This document shows, piece by piece, positions 8,628 to 16,332 of a stretch of 64,000 bases of DNA. Numbering within the stretch: position 1 is the stretch's first letter; every line of letters starts with the position of its first letter. This DNA comes from Acidovorax sp. NCPPB 4044. GTDB taxonomy: Bacteria; Pseudomonadota; Gammaproteobacteria; Burkholderiales; Burkholderiaceae_C. The DNA lies in NCBI RefSeq assembly GCF_028069655.1, contig NZ_JAMCOS010000001.1, positions 1,146,001 through 1,210,000 on the forward strand. Direction: 5' to 3'. Below the pieces are notes generated by a model. That model was given only the letters and a program-made list of their open reading frames with translations, had not been told where the DNA came from and did no database searches. The position numbers were made by a program, and so were the translations under genes.

Positions 8628-10867
8628 AGACCGTCGCAGCGCCCCAGGCGCACGCCTTTGCGGGACAGGAGGCACTGCCGCAACTGATCGCCGCCACCTC
8701 GTTGGCGCTGCCCGAGCAGGCGGGCGCCCTGGTGCGCGCGCGTGCCTTCGCGGAGCCGCTGCTGTCCAGCGAGACGCTGGAGACCGGCGAGAACACGTTC
8801 GCCCATGCCGAAGCCGTGGCGGCCATCCTGAAGGCCATCGGCGGATCGGAGGCCATGCAGGCCGCCAGCTACCTGGTGCATGCGTCCTCCCACCTCAACA
8901 AGCCCGAGGAAGTCATCGCCAAGGCCTTCGGGCAGAACTTCGCCACGCTGGCCATCGAGACCACCAAGCTCATGCGCGTGCAGCAGCAGGCGCGCGAGGC
9001 CCAGTTGGCCGGCCATGCGGTGGACGATCCGGTCACGCAGACCGAGAACGTGCGCAAGATGCTGCTGGCCTTCTCGCGCGACCTGCGCGTGGTCATGCTG
9101 CGCCTGGCCTCGCGGCTGCAGACACTGCGCTTCTATGCGGCCACCAAGCGGCCCGTCTCGCCCGCCATCGCGCGCGAGGCCTTGCAGGTCTTCGCGCCGC
9201 TCGCCAACCGCCTCGGCATCTGGCAGATGAAGTGGGAGCTGGAAGACCTGTCGTTCCGTTTCCTGGAGCCGGACACCTACAAGCAGATCGCGCGGCTGCT
9301 CGACGAGAAGCGCGCGGAGCGCGAGGTGTACATGGAGCAGCTGCGCGGCCGGCTCGAATCCGAGCTGCGTGCCCGCAGCATCAGCGCGAGCGTGCAGGGC
9401 CGGCCCAAGCACATCTACAGCATCGTCAAGAAGATGCGCGGCAAGTCGCTCGATTTCGACCAGGTGTTCGACATCCGCGCGCTGCGCGTGGTGGTGCCGT
9501 CGGTGAAGGACTGCTACGCGGCCCTGTCGTGGGTGCACGAGCACTTCAAGCCGATCGATGCCGAGTTCGACGACTACATCGCCAAGCCCAAGCCCAACGG
9601 CTACCAGTCGCTGCACACGGTGGTGCGCGACGAGGCCGGCAAGGCCATCGAGATCCAGATCCGCACCCAGGCCATGCACGACCATGCGGAGCACGGTGTC
9701 GCCGCGCACTGGGCCTACAAGGAAGCGGGCACCAAGGGCTATGGCGGCGTGACCGCGAGCAGCGAATACGATGCCAAGATCGCCGTGCTGCGGCAACTGC
9801 TGGCCTGGGAGCGGGACATGGCCGGCGCGGTGCAGCACCGCGGATTGTTCGAGGACCGCATCTACGTGCTCACGCCGAACGCCGAGGTCGTGGAATTGCC
9901 CCAGGGCGCCACGCCGGTGGATTTCGCGTATGCCGTGCACACCAGCCTGGGCCACCGCTGCCGCGGCGCGCGGGTCGATGGTGCGATGGTTCCGCTCAAC
10001 ACCGCCCTGCACAACGGGCAGACGGTCGAGATCAGCACGGTGAAGGAAGGCCGTCCGTCCCGGGACTGGCTCAATGCCGAACTGGGTTACCTCACCAGCC
10101 ACCGCGCCCGCGCCAAAGTGCGCGCCTGGTTCAACGCGCAGGCCACGCACGAGACCATCGCGCGGGGCCGCGAGGCCGTCGAGAAGCTGCTGCAGCGGGA
10201 GGGCAAGACGGCCATCCGGCTCGAAGACCTGGCCGTCCAGCTCGGCTTCAAGACGGCCGACGCACTCTTCGAAGTGGTGGGCAAGGACGAGTTCTCGCTG
10301 CGCACCATCGAGACCCTCTTGCGGCCGCCCGAGCCGGTGCTGCAGCCCGACGACTATCTGCTGCTCAAGAAGGCGCGCACCTCGGAGGCATCGCCCAAGG
10401 GCGGCGTGCTGGTGGTGGGCATCGATTCCCTCATGACCCAGCTGGCCAAATGCTGCCGGCCCGCGCCGCCGGATTCGATCCGCGGCTTCGTCACGCGTGG
10501 CAAGGGCGTGAGCGTGCACCGTGCCGACTGCAGCAACTTCCGCGAAATGGCGGCCCGCAATGCCGAGCGCGTGATCGAAGTGGAGTGGGGCGGCAGCCAG
10601 GCGGGAGGGCAGGGCGGCCATGGACCGGCCGCCGCGGTCTATCCCGTCGACGTGGCCGTGGAGGCCGCGGACCGCCAGGGTCTGCTGCGCGATATTTCCG
10701 AAGTGTTTGCGCGTGAGAAAACGAACGTGATCGGCGTGCAGACCCAGTCCGTCAAGGGCACGGCGTGGATGACCTTCACGGTCGAAGTCGCGGATTCCGG
10801 CCGCCTCAACAAGGTGCTGGGCATCGTGGCCTCCGTGCCCGGCGTGCGTTCCGCACGAAGGCGATAG
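8624..10867 (+). CDS. relA: (p)ppGpp synthetase, RelA type
   Basis: RelA makes (p)ppGpp from GTP/GDP and ATP when uncharged tRNA occupies the ribosome. The 747-residue protein has the usual layout: degenerate hydrolase domain (about 40-190), synthetase domain (GRPKHIYSIVKKM onward, about 260-390), TGS domain (RIYVLTPNAEVVELPQGATPVDFAY), helical/zinc-finger region (KCCRPAPPDSIRGF) and C-terminal ACT/RRM. The hydrolase HD motif is replaced (VHASSHLNKPEE), and the synthetase carries EFDD rather than RFKD, the signature separating monofunctional RelA from bifunctional Rel/SpoT. The start at 8624 overlaps the upstream stop as ATGA; the longer open frame upstream belongs to a shadow of the hydrolase gene. 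Confidence 0.95.
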   Translation: MKTVAAPQAHAFAGQEALPQLIAATSLALPEQAGALVRARAFAEPLLSSETLETGENTFAHAEAVAAILKAIGGSEAMQAASYLVHASSHLNKPEEVIAKAFGQNFATLAIETTKLMRVQQQAREAQLAGHAVDDPVTQTENVRKMLLAFSRDLRVVMLRLASRLQTLRFYAATKRPVSPAIAREALQVFAPLANRLGIWQMKWELEDLSFRFLEPDTYKQIARLLDEKRAEREVYMEQLRGRLESELRARSISASVQGRPKHIYSIVKKMRGKSLDFDQVFDIRALRVVVPSVKDCYAALSWVHEHFKPIDAEFDDYIAKPKPNGYQSLHTVVRDEAGKAIEIQIRTQAMHDHAEHGVAAHWAYKEAGTKGYGGVTASSEYDAKIAVLRQLLAWERDMAGAVQHRGLFEDRIYVLTPNAEVVELPQGATPVDFAYAVHTSLGHRCRGARVDGAMVPLNTALHNGQTVEISTVKEGRPSRDWLNAELGYLTSHRARAKVRAWFNAQATHETIARGREAVEKLLQREGKTAIRLEDLAVQLGFKTADALFEVVGKDEFSLRTIETLLRPPEPVLQPDDYLLLKKARTSEASPKGGVLVVGIDSLMTQLAKCCRPAPPDSIRGFVTRGKGVSVHRADCSNFREMAARNAERVIEVEWGGSQAGGQGGHGPAAAVYPVDVAVEAADRQGLLRDISEVFAREKTNVIGVQTQSVKGTAWMTFTVEVADSGRLNKVLGIVASVPGVRSARRR

Positions 10868-10932
10868 GCGAGCGATCCGCACTGAATGCGCAGGTTGATC
10901 GTGGTTTGCTCGGAACCCCTGTTTTTTACTGC

Positions 10933-10938
10933 TACAAT
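10933..10938 (+). promoter_or_regulatory. Likely -10 box of the tRNA-Val promoter
   Basis: TACAAT lies 21 bp before the mature tRNA 5' end, a plausible distance for a short leader. No convincing -35 hexamer is present at 16-18 bp, only TTG-rich sequence further upstream, so this is a weak call. Confidence 0.35.
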
Positions 10939-10958
10939 TTCGCTTCTCGAATACACAC

Positions 10959-11035
10959 AGGCGCGTAGCTCAGCTGGTTAGAGCACCACCTTGACATGGT
11001 GGGGGTCGTTGGTTCGAGTCCAATCGCGCCTACCA
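10959..11035 (+). tRNA. tRNA-Val (anticodon GAC)
   Basis: Full cloverleaf of 77 nt including an encoded CCA. The acceptor stem AGGCGCG pairs perfectly with CGCGCCT. The D-arm is GCTCAGCTGGTTAGAGC. The anticodon stem CCACC/GGTGG encloses loop TTGACAT, giving anticodon GAC (Val). The T-arm loop is TTCGAGT. It stands at the junction between the core chromosome and an accessory region, the usual position of an island attachment site. No second copy of its 3' end is seen in the window. Confidence 0.97.
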
Positions 11036-11081
11036 AGATTTGGTAGAAAATTGCAAGCTAAACCAGGGCTTGCAGCAGAAG

Positions 11082-11107
11082 TGCCCGCTAACTAGCGGGC
11101 ATTTTTG
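11082..11107 (+). terminator. Rho-independent terminator after tRNA-Val
   Basis: Hairpin GCCCGCT-AACT-AGCGGGC (11083-11100) with a 7-bp perfect GC-rich stem, followed by ATTTTTGTTT. It lies about 47 bp after the tRNA, on the same strand. Confidence 0.85.
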
Positions 11108-11289
11108 TTTCTCCATACGGAAAAAGTACGGAAAAGAGATGTGTCTCGCTGGGGAGCGGGTTATTGGCCGAGAGTCCACCGTCCCGGCCTTGCCAAGTTC
11201 TTCCTACCTTATCTTGCAGCAATGCTGGTCCCGCATCGAGTTGCCGTAGCGATCGGACTTTAGTGTGCCGTCGCCAGTGCAGGCTCCGT

Positions 11290-11447
11290 TAGAACTGTGG
11301 GCGCCGCGCTTTGCAAGGACAAGTAAGCGCCGTTTCGGCTAGCTTGCCGACATAGCTCATCCTCCCATACCGTTCTAGCCATCTGTGGCGCTACTGGGGA
11401 ATCTCAGGCGACCTGGGCAGTCAAGTTCTAAACTGGATGCCTAGAAC
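11290..11447. promoter_or_regulatory. Four GTTCTA/TAGAAC half-sites upstream of the nucleotide operon
   Basis: TAGAAC at 11290-11295, GTTCTA at 11372-11377, GTTCTA at 11425-11430 and TAGAAC at 11442-11447. The last two form an inverted repeat with an 11-bp spacer ending 22 bp before the start codon, where an operator would block transcription or translation. Function is inferred from position and repetition only. Confidence 0.4.
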
Positions 11448-11469
11448 GAACGAGCCATAGGGAGGATCA

Positions 11470-12312
11470 ATGCAATTGTTAACCTACACGGAGTTGAGCG
11501 ATTATGTTGCTAAGTACAAACTTCTGAAGGGTGTGAAAGAGTCCAACATAAGGGGCTGCACTGTAGATCTGACCGTCGGTGCTATCTATGTACCTGGAAG
11601 CTCGCCTGACAAGCTTGGCTCGATCACCAAGCCCCGGGAGGAGTGGTCGTTGGCACAAGGAGCGACAGTCGTTATAAAGACCTCAGAGAAATTTCTGCTT
11701 GGCGGCCGGCATGCGGCAGTTGTTTTTCCAGCAAGCAGTGTTTCTTTGAAGGGTTTGTTGATGACGAATCCCGGGCATGTAGACCCGAATTTTGAAGGCC
11801 ACCTCCATGTCACTGTGATCAACATGGGTCTCCAACCGTTTTCGCTGAAGAAGGGGGACAGGTTGCTGCGGACAATGGTATTTGAGCTCCACCGATCAAC
11901 CGAACTGAACGTGAGCAGCGCCCCCATGAATGAAGAGCTTCTGGATCGACTGTCACCAGACTTCATGGACATGAACAAGCGAGTTAACGATGCGACGATG
12001 AGGGCAATGGACTCAAATGATCGCCGTAACGTCCTAAGGCAGGCTGCAATGCCTTTGGTGATCGCCATAGTGACCGCCGGATTAACAGTTCTCGCTGGTT
12101 ATCTGTCGGTCAAGGAGAAAATCGATGATCGCATTGGACGTTTGGAGACTGTAAATAAGGAGTTGAACGTGGCGGTAAGGCTCGAGAAACTTGATGAAAA
12201 GTTGAAGCAAATTGGTGAATTGACGCCACCCACTCCGCTCGCTAAACAAATCGAAGAGATGCGGGATGAACTAACTACTTTGAGGAAGGCAGCGCTGCCA
12301 AAAAGACCATGA
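11470..12312 (+). CDS. Membrane-anchored dUTPase/dCTP-deaminase-fold protein with coiled-coil tail
   Basis: 280 residues. Residues about 1-145 resemble the dUTPase/Dcd fold: RGCTVDLTVG (28-37), PASSVSLKG (87-95; compare the RSS/GKSS motif), and GHVDPNFEG plus VINMG (102-120; compare motif III with its catalytic Asp, here D105). The Glu used by dCTP deaminases aligns with Thr115 and the dUTPase Tyr with Phe108, and the Gly-rich C-terminal dUTPase motif is missing. Enzymatic deamination is therefore doubtful. Residues about 193-212 form a membrane helix and about 214-275 a coiled coil. A strong RBS (GGGAGG) precedes ATG 11470. The stop overlaps thyX as ATGA. The fusion is unusual for this fold, and the role is unknown. 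Confidence 0.75.
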   Translation: MQLLTYTELSDYVAKYKLLKGVKESNIRGCTVDLTVGAIYVPGSSPDKLGSITKPREEWSLAQGATVVIKTSEKFLLGGRHAAVVFPASSVSLKGLLMTNPGHVDPNFEGHLHVTVINMGLQPFSLKKGDRLLRTMVFELHRSTELNVSSAPMNEELLDRLSPDFMDMNKRVNDATMRAMDSNDRRNVLRQAAMPLVIAIVTAGLTVLAGYLSVKEKIDDRIGRLETVNKELNVAVRLEKLDEKLKQIGELTPPTPLAKQIEEMRDELTTLRKAALPKRP

Positions 12313-13079
12313 AGATTTACTTAATAGCGGCGCCTTCATTGACCGGCGGGATGCAAGAATTTCTAGCGTCTCGCCACGAGAGTTGGCAGCGCGAAAATGA
12401 AGCGTCGGACTCTGAATTATTGGTGGAAGCAGCAGGACGTATTTGCTACATGTCTTTCGGAGAACGGCAGTTCCGTAAGCGTAACGGTGACTATATCGCA
12501 AATATCGTGGCGCAAGGTCACGAAAGCGTACTCGAACATGCCAACTTCACTCTGCTTGCTGACGGCCTTTCGCGGGCATTGAGCCACCAAATTGTTAGGC
12601 ATCGACCTGGGTTTGCGTATAGCCAGCTTTCACAACAGTATCACGATGACTCGAATGCTGATTTAGTCGAGCCTGCTGGGTTGAGTGATCATCCGGAGGC
12701 GCAACGCCAGTGGCGTGTCGCTACTGCGGCATCACGAGATGCTTACCGGTCGTTGTTGGCCGAAGCTAATGCTCTCGGCGACGGAATATTAAATACGAAA
12801 GAAAAAAAACGGTTGTTGCGATCGGTGGCTCGCAGTGTCCTGCCAAATGCGACTGCTACCTCACTTATGGTTACCGGTAATGCACGCGCTTGGCGGCACG
12901 TTCTCGCAGTACGCGGGGCTATTACTGGCGACCTAGAGATGCGTTCTTATTGCGTTGAAGTTTTGCGCGTTTTGTCGGCGGCAGCTCCTGTGCTTTTCTT
13001 CGACTTTCAGATCTTCGAGGACAATTTGGGTGAACTGGTCCGCCATTGTGACTCAAGGGGACACAAATGCTCGGTCTGA
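12309..13079 (+). CDS. Divergent ThyX-type flavin-dependent thymidylate synthase
   Basis: 256 residues. Clear ThyX features: GHESVLEHANF (70-80), the RHR motif (97-99) followed by YSQLSQQY, and a C-terminal NARAWRHVLAVRG...LEMRS segment matching the dUMP-binding end. ThyX methylates dUMP using FAD and methylene-tetrahydrofolate. Two differences stand out: eight rather than seven residues separate RHR from the conserved Ser, and the Arg of the usual SQRY is Gln here. Coupled by ATGA to the upstream gene and overlapping the downstream gene by 13 bp. It may be a specialised cargo enzyme or a nucleotide-binding derivative rather than the housekeeping synthase. Confidence 0.85.
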   Translation: MKIYLIAAPSLTGGMQEFLASRHESWQRENEASDSELLVEAAGRICYMSFGERQFRKRNGDYIANIVAQGHESVLEHANFTLLADGLSRALSHQIVRHRPGFAYSQLSQQYHDDSNADLVEPAGLSDHPEAQRQWRVATAASRDAYRSLLAEANALGDGILNTKEKKRLLRSVARSVLPNATATSLMVTGNARAWRHVLAVRGAITGDLEMRSYCVEVLRVLSAAAPVLFFDFQIFEDNLGELVRHCDSRGHKCSV

Positions 13080-13663
13080 ATACAACGGAGCGGGATTTAC
13101 TATCAAATGCCGCATCGTGTGCTCTTCATCGGCCGACAAGATGGTGCGCGATCACAGGAGCGCCGGGCAGCGGGAAGACCACGCTAGTGGAGCTATTGGC
13201 TAGACAGGGTTTTCCTATCGCGGTAGATCCTGGTCGGGTTGTTCTGCAGCAGCATTTGGCAAATGGTGTGGAAGTCGGCCGCTCTGGGCCTGATTACGTC
13301 AGGCTTCAAGAGGAGGTCCTCCAATACGAACTTGGAGTGATCGACGTCATTGATCCTGAGCAACGCGTATTTTTTGACTATGGGGTGGCGGAGGCGCTTG
13401 CATTCATGAAGCTAGCTGGTCTCACGTGGCCCAAGCACTTTGTCGATGCGGCTGCTGCGCTGCAGTTTTCAAAGGTGTTTCTTCTATCACCATTAAAGCT
13501 TGATCAGCCATACGATGGCGTTCGGGTTGAAACAGAACGCCAACGTGATCAATTGTGGAGGTTGATAGGAGAAGTTTATGGTTGTCTTGGAATGGATGTC
13601 GTAAAGATAAAGAGTGCAACGCTTAGGCAGCGTTTGGACGAGGTTTGTGCTGCGCTGGATTGA
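13067..13663 (+). CDS. P-loop NTPase/kinase, AAA_28-like
   Basis: 198 residues. A clean Walker A (GAPGSGKTT, 31-39) lies near the N-terminus. A kinase-like VFFDYGVAEALAFMKLAG segment follows; in the AAA_28/NadR-type group this is usually FxDRGxxDxxAY. Basic residues in RVETERQRDQLW could form a lid. By resemblance it may phosphorylate a small molecule or nucleotide. It is last in the three-gene operon, starting inside the end of the ThyX gene, which argues for stoichiometric co-production. A specific substrate cannot be named. Confidence 0.75.
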   Translation: MLGLNTTERDLLSNAASCALHRPTRWCAITGAPGSGKTTLVELLARQGFPIAVDPGRVVLQQHLANGVEVGRSGPDYVRLQEEVLQYELGVIDVIDPEQRVFFDYGVAEALAFMKLAGLTWPKHFVDAAAALQFSKVFLLSPLKLDQPYDGVRVETERQRDQLWRLIGEVYGCLGMDVVKIKSATLRQRLDEVCAALD

Positions 13664-13886
13664 AACTGGAGTGGATAATTTGGTAGATGGCAATTCCTTC
13701 GAGTTCTCGTCTAGCTCAGGTGAGCGGACCGAAATAGAACAGTAATAGCTCATTCAATGAGCCAGCCGGAGGGCCAGTTTGGAACAAGGTTATCTGGTCG
13801 CGCGTCGAGCGAATCTCGACTTGGCTTTGGCCTTATGCGGGACGGCGGCGATCGTGAATCGCGTCTCCCAATGGACAGCTCTATCC
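13664..13886. other. Non-coding spacer after the nucleotide operon
   Basis: No supported gene. It contains a perfect 7-bp inverted repeat (GCTCATT-C-AATGAGC, 13748-13762) without a T-run. GC rises sharply after about 13760, marking the change from cargo to ICE backbone. Confidence 0.5.
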
Positions 13887-14149
13887 GTGCTGCGTATCGA
13901 GCCACCTTTGGCGTTTCGCCACTTAGCCTCCTATCGCTGACGCCTTCGTGCTTTGCTTGCTTAAGTGCGGTGGCGGTGCGTTTGGGGCTGGCTTGCTGTT
14001 CCCTTCATCCTTGCACACCGTTCTCGCGGTCAAGGTTTGCGCGCACCGGGTGCGCTTGCGTCCTGGCGGCCGTCGTTGAACCCTGACAGCTGCGCTGCGG
14101 CGTGCCGGTTCCGGTCTCGGGCAGTCCCGCCCGATTACTGGAGTTGGCC
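13887..14149 (+). repeat. Duplicated leader, copy A (upstream of radC)
   Basis: About 260 bp that aligns collinearly with 18387-18662. Shared landmarks in order: TATCGAGCCAC / CATCGAGCCAC; ATCGCTGACGCCT; GGCTGGCTTGCTG; TTCTCGC-GTCAAGGT; TGCGCGC; GAACCCTGAC; and CTCGGGCA-TCCCGCCCG just before the RBS. No protein is conserved across it, so it is probably a regulatory or single-strand-acting leader. Confidence 0.65.
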
Positions 14150-14686
14150 ATGGCGCACGATCTGTTCTCTTCCCTTGATTCCTTCGTTACTGCTTCTGCT
14201 GCCGATGCGGCCCTGATGGTCCGCGACGTGGCGGGAGACTACCGTCTGGCCGATGCCGATGAAGTGCTGTTGGCGGCGCAGCGGCTATTGGCAGGCCGGG
14301 TGCGTGGGGCCGACATGCTGAACTCGCCGGTGGTGGTGAAGGACTTCCTGCGGGCTCGGTTGTCGAATCTGCCGCACGAGGTGTTCGCAGTGGTTCATCT
14401 AGACTCGCAGCTGCGGGTGGTCGACTACGTGGAGATGTTCCGTGGGACCGTAGCCCAGACGTCGGTGTATCCGCGGGAGGTGGTCAAGGATGCGCTGCTG
14501 AAGAGCACTTCGGCCGTCCTGCTGGTGCACAACCACCCTTCGGGCTTGGGGGACCCGTCGCGGGCCGATGAGGTCCTGACGCAGACGCTCAAGGCGGCGC
14601 TGCAACTGGTGGACGTCCGGGTGCTGGATCACCTGATCGTGGCCGGCACGACGGTGTTTAGCTTCGCGGAGCGCGGGCTGCTCTGA
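14150..14686 (+). CDS. radC: RadC-family JAB-domain protein of the ICE
   Basis: 178 residues. The JAMM/JAB metal motif is complete: Glu77 in HEVFAVVHLD, HNHPSG (127-132) and Asp140. Despite the name, a repair role is not established; short RadC versions like this are standard cargo of conjugative elements. The N-terminal helix-hairpin-helix domain of chromosomal RadC is absent. Start at ATG 14150, preceded by TGGAG. The longer open frame reaching back to 14102 would run into the repeated leader and is rejected. A strong terminator follows directly. Confidence 0.9.
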   Translation: MAHDLFSSLDSFVTASAADAALMVRDVAGDYRLADADEVLLAAQRLLAGRVRGADMLNSPVVVKDFLRARLSNLPHEVFAVVHLDSQLRVVDYVEMFRGTVAQTSVYPREVVKDALLKSTSAVLLVHNHPSGLGDPSRADEVLTQTLKAALQLVDVRVLDHLIVAGTTVFSFAERGLL

Positions 14687-14687
14687 C

Positions 14688-14720
14688 GCAAAGGGCCGTT
14701 GGCCCTTTGCTTTGTTTCTT
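14688..14720 (+). terminator. Rho-independent terminator after radC
   Basis: Hairpin GCAAAGGGCC-GTT-GGCCCTTTGC (14688-14710), a 10-bp perfect stem, followed by TTTGTTTCTT. It starts one base after the radC stop codon. Confidence 0.9.
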
Positions 14721-15203
14721 CTTGCCAGCGCGCTGCGCGCGTGCATTCGGCCTGCGGCCCAGGTGGCCGATTCCTCTCGATCCTGTTCTCTCCGGTGGCG
14801 CTGGGCGGTGCTCCGCGCCACCTGCGCGCCGCACTGGCGGCTTGCGTGGCCTCTGCGGGCGCTTCTCCCGTCAAGGGCCGCTACGGCGCCCGTGTCCTCG
14901 GCTGCGCCTGCGGGCCGCACCAGCGCCTTCGCTTCCTACCTTGACGGCGCACCCGCGCCGGCCCCAGTCGGCCCCTCATGGCCGCGAAAGCGCTTCGCGG
15001 TCCCTGCGGAGCCCGAACTTCTAAGGAAAGAGCCATGCCCAGACCACCGTAGCCCGTCCCCGTGCCTAGTCGTTCCGATTCCTTCATTGATCAACGTCCC
15101 CGAGCGGGACAGGAGCTTTTCAATGGCCCCGCAGGAGTTGCATTTCTAAACAAAGCATGTGTTGTAACCGCGGAGTGATGCATTGCGGTAAGGCGTATAA
15201 AAA
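14721..15203. other. Gene-less stretch, possible orphan ICE leader
   Basis: About 480 bp. The first 320 bp are very GC-rich and carry many short inverted GC runs (such as GCGCGCTGCGCGC), ending in CTAAGGAAAGAGCCATG (about 15021-15037), which looks like an RBS and ATG. The frame after that ATG closes after five codons. This could be a leader whose original gene was replaced when the AT-rich cargo at 15.2-16.2 kb arrived. Confidence 0.35.
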
Positions 15204-16025
15204 CTAATTAATTGGAGAAGCCAGTTTTTCAATTATTTCAGCTTTCCTTTTTTCCGATGCGAATGGCAAATCATTCACAAATTTCTTCAAATCAATCCAG
15301 TAGCTAATTTCATTTCCATAGGGTGTTTCTTTCGATTTTGTTTTTGCAATTAGAATAGAACTTCTGAATTTGATTAATCCTGCATCGTTGGTTTTGAGGA
15401 TTAATTTATAGTTCTGGTTGCCATTTTTAATGTTTCGTGCTTCGTGCTCTATTTTTGGAATTAGAAATATTAATTTCAAATCAGAGTAAGAGTTGTATGC
15501 AAGCTGATGTGATGGGGTCTTGTTCAGCTTTAGGATTTCGCGGGCTCCTTGATGCCCAAAAATTGACGCTGTCGCCGCTAAGAATCCTGCTCCCCAAATA
15601 TAATCACTTTTTTCTTTGATTTTCATTAGTTGAATGAATTTTTCCCAGCTGTTTTCTTTGGAGTTCTCGCAGCCTAGAAAGCTTTTAATCTTCGAAAAGC
15701 TTTCTAGTTCGATCTTTGCTTCATTATTTTTGTGATCTTGAAGCGCTAAGCTTGTCTGTAGTACGTGGTCTCTGAAGAGAGTACTGTCTGTCCGCGCATT
15801 TTTAAAGAACTCGCGAATAAGACTGCTCTCTCTCAAAATGTCATTGCCGATTGCTCCGCCTTCAGTTGAAAAGCTGCTTCCCTCAAGAATTGAAGCTAAT
15901 CCGGCGACGAAATTGCCTGCGGCATCAATATTTTTTGCCCTTTTAATGAGTTCTGCATTATGTGTTTTTTTCGAAAGAAATCTATCAATTTCTATTATGT
16001 AATTTCTATCAAGAATGTAATTCAT
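15204..16025 (-). CDS. AT-rich hypothetical cargo protein
   Basis: 273 residues with no recognised family. Codon use is strongly AT-rich against GC-rich neighbours, a sign of recent transfer. The N-terminus (YILDRNYIIEIDRFL) recalls the first strand and acidic residue of PIN-type nucleases but lacks their usual DxN, so this is only a hint. It is Lys/Glu-rich, has no signal peptide or membrane helix, and contains a Gly/Ala stretch (WGAGFLAATASIFG, about 142-155). It is a single gene with its own direction, placed between radC and a methyltransferase pseudogene in an ICE cargo slot. A defence or toxin function is possible but unproven. Confidence 0.6.
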   Translation of the reverse strand: MNYILDRNYIIEIDRFLSKKTHNAELIKRAKNIDAAGNFVAGLASILEGSSFSTEGGAIGNDILRESSLIREFFKNARTDSTLFRDHVLQTSLALQDHKNNEAKIELESFSKIKSFLGCENSKENSWEKFIQLMKIKEKSDYIWGAGFLAATASIFGHQGAREILKLNKTPSHQLAYNSYSDLKLIFLIPKIEHEARNIKNGNQNYKLILKTNDAGLIKFRSSILIAKTKSKETPYGNEISYWIDLKKFVNDLPFASEKRKAEIIEKLASPIN

Positions 16026-16332
16026 GGTTGGTTTTTGGGGGATGATGGATTGTGGATTTATTCTTATTATGTTGAGTGGGCTATTTTTTTGCGAAATTTA
16101 TTCCGAGTAGATGGTGTGAGTTGGCAGTTTGTGAAATTATCTTACAAATAATGCTTCTGAGCGAGTGTCTAAGGCTGCAGAGTTCGGAGTGGATCGGCAT
16201 CGGCTGTGAAGCCAAACAAGCGCATTGCTCTCGGTCCGCATAGGCGATGTGTAGTCCCTACGCCTCTTCTTTTGGATGGCGTCTGATGTATCTACTCTTG
16301 TATCGCTCTATTTCGCAATGCAGCACCAATTT
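16026..16332. other. AT-rich intergenic region upstream of the cargo gene
   Basis: About 300 bp, AT-rich until about 16200. It presumably carries the promoter of the minus-strand cargo gene. I see no further gene. Confidence 0.4.

Larger units (their letters stand above)
11036..11469. other. Non-coding junction between tRNA-Val and the cargo operon
   Basis: 434 bp without a convincing gene. It holds the tRNA terminator, then sequence of lower GC than the core, and four copies of the hexamer GTTCTA or its complement in the last 180 bp (listed separately). No integrase gene is present here, although the position (tRNA 3' end) is where one is usually found. Confidence 0.6.

Noticed and set aside
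8393..10882. 829-residue minus-strand open frame opposite relA
   Set aside because: His/Leu/Gly-rich translation with no domain; antisense shadow of relA.
10959..11035. Search for a second attachment-site copy of the tRNA-Val 3' end
   Set aside because: No duplicate of GTTCGAGTCCAATCGCGCC was seen by eye elsewhere in the window; the far island end may lie outside or be lost.
13757..14086. 109-residue plus-strand frame before radC
   Set aside because: Covers the duplicated leader; the second leader copy does not preserve this reading frame.
14707..15149. Several plus-strand frames of 80-145 residues after radC
   Set aside because: Low-complexity Arg/Ala/Pro translations across a hairpin-rich GC tract; no family resemblance.
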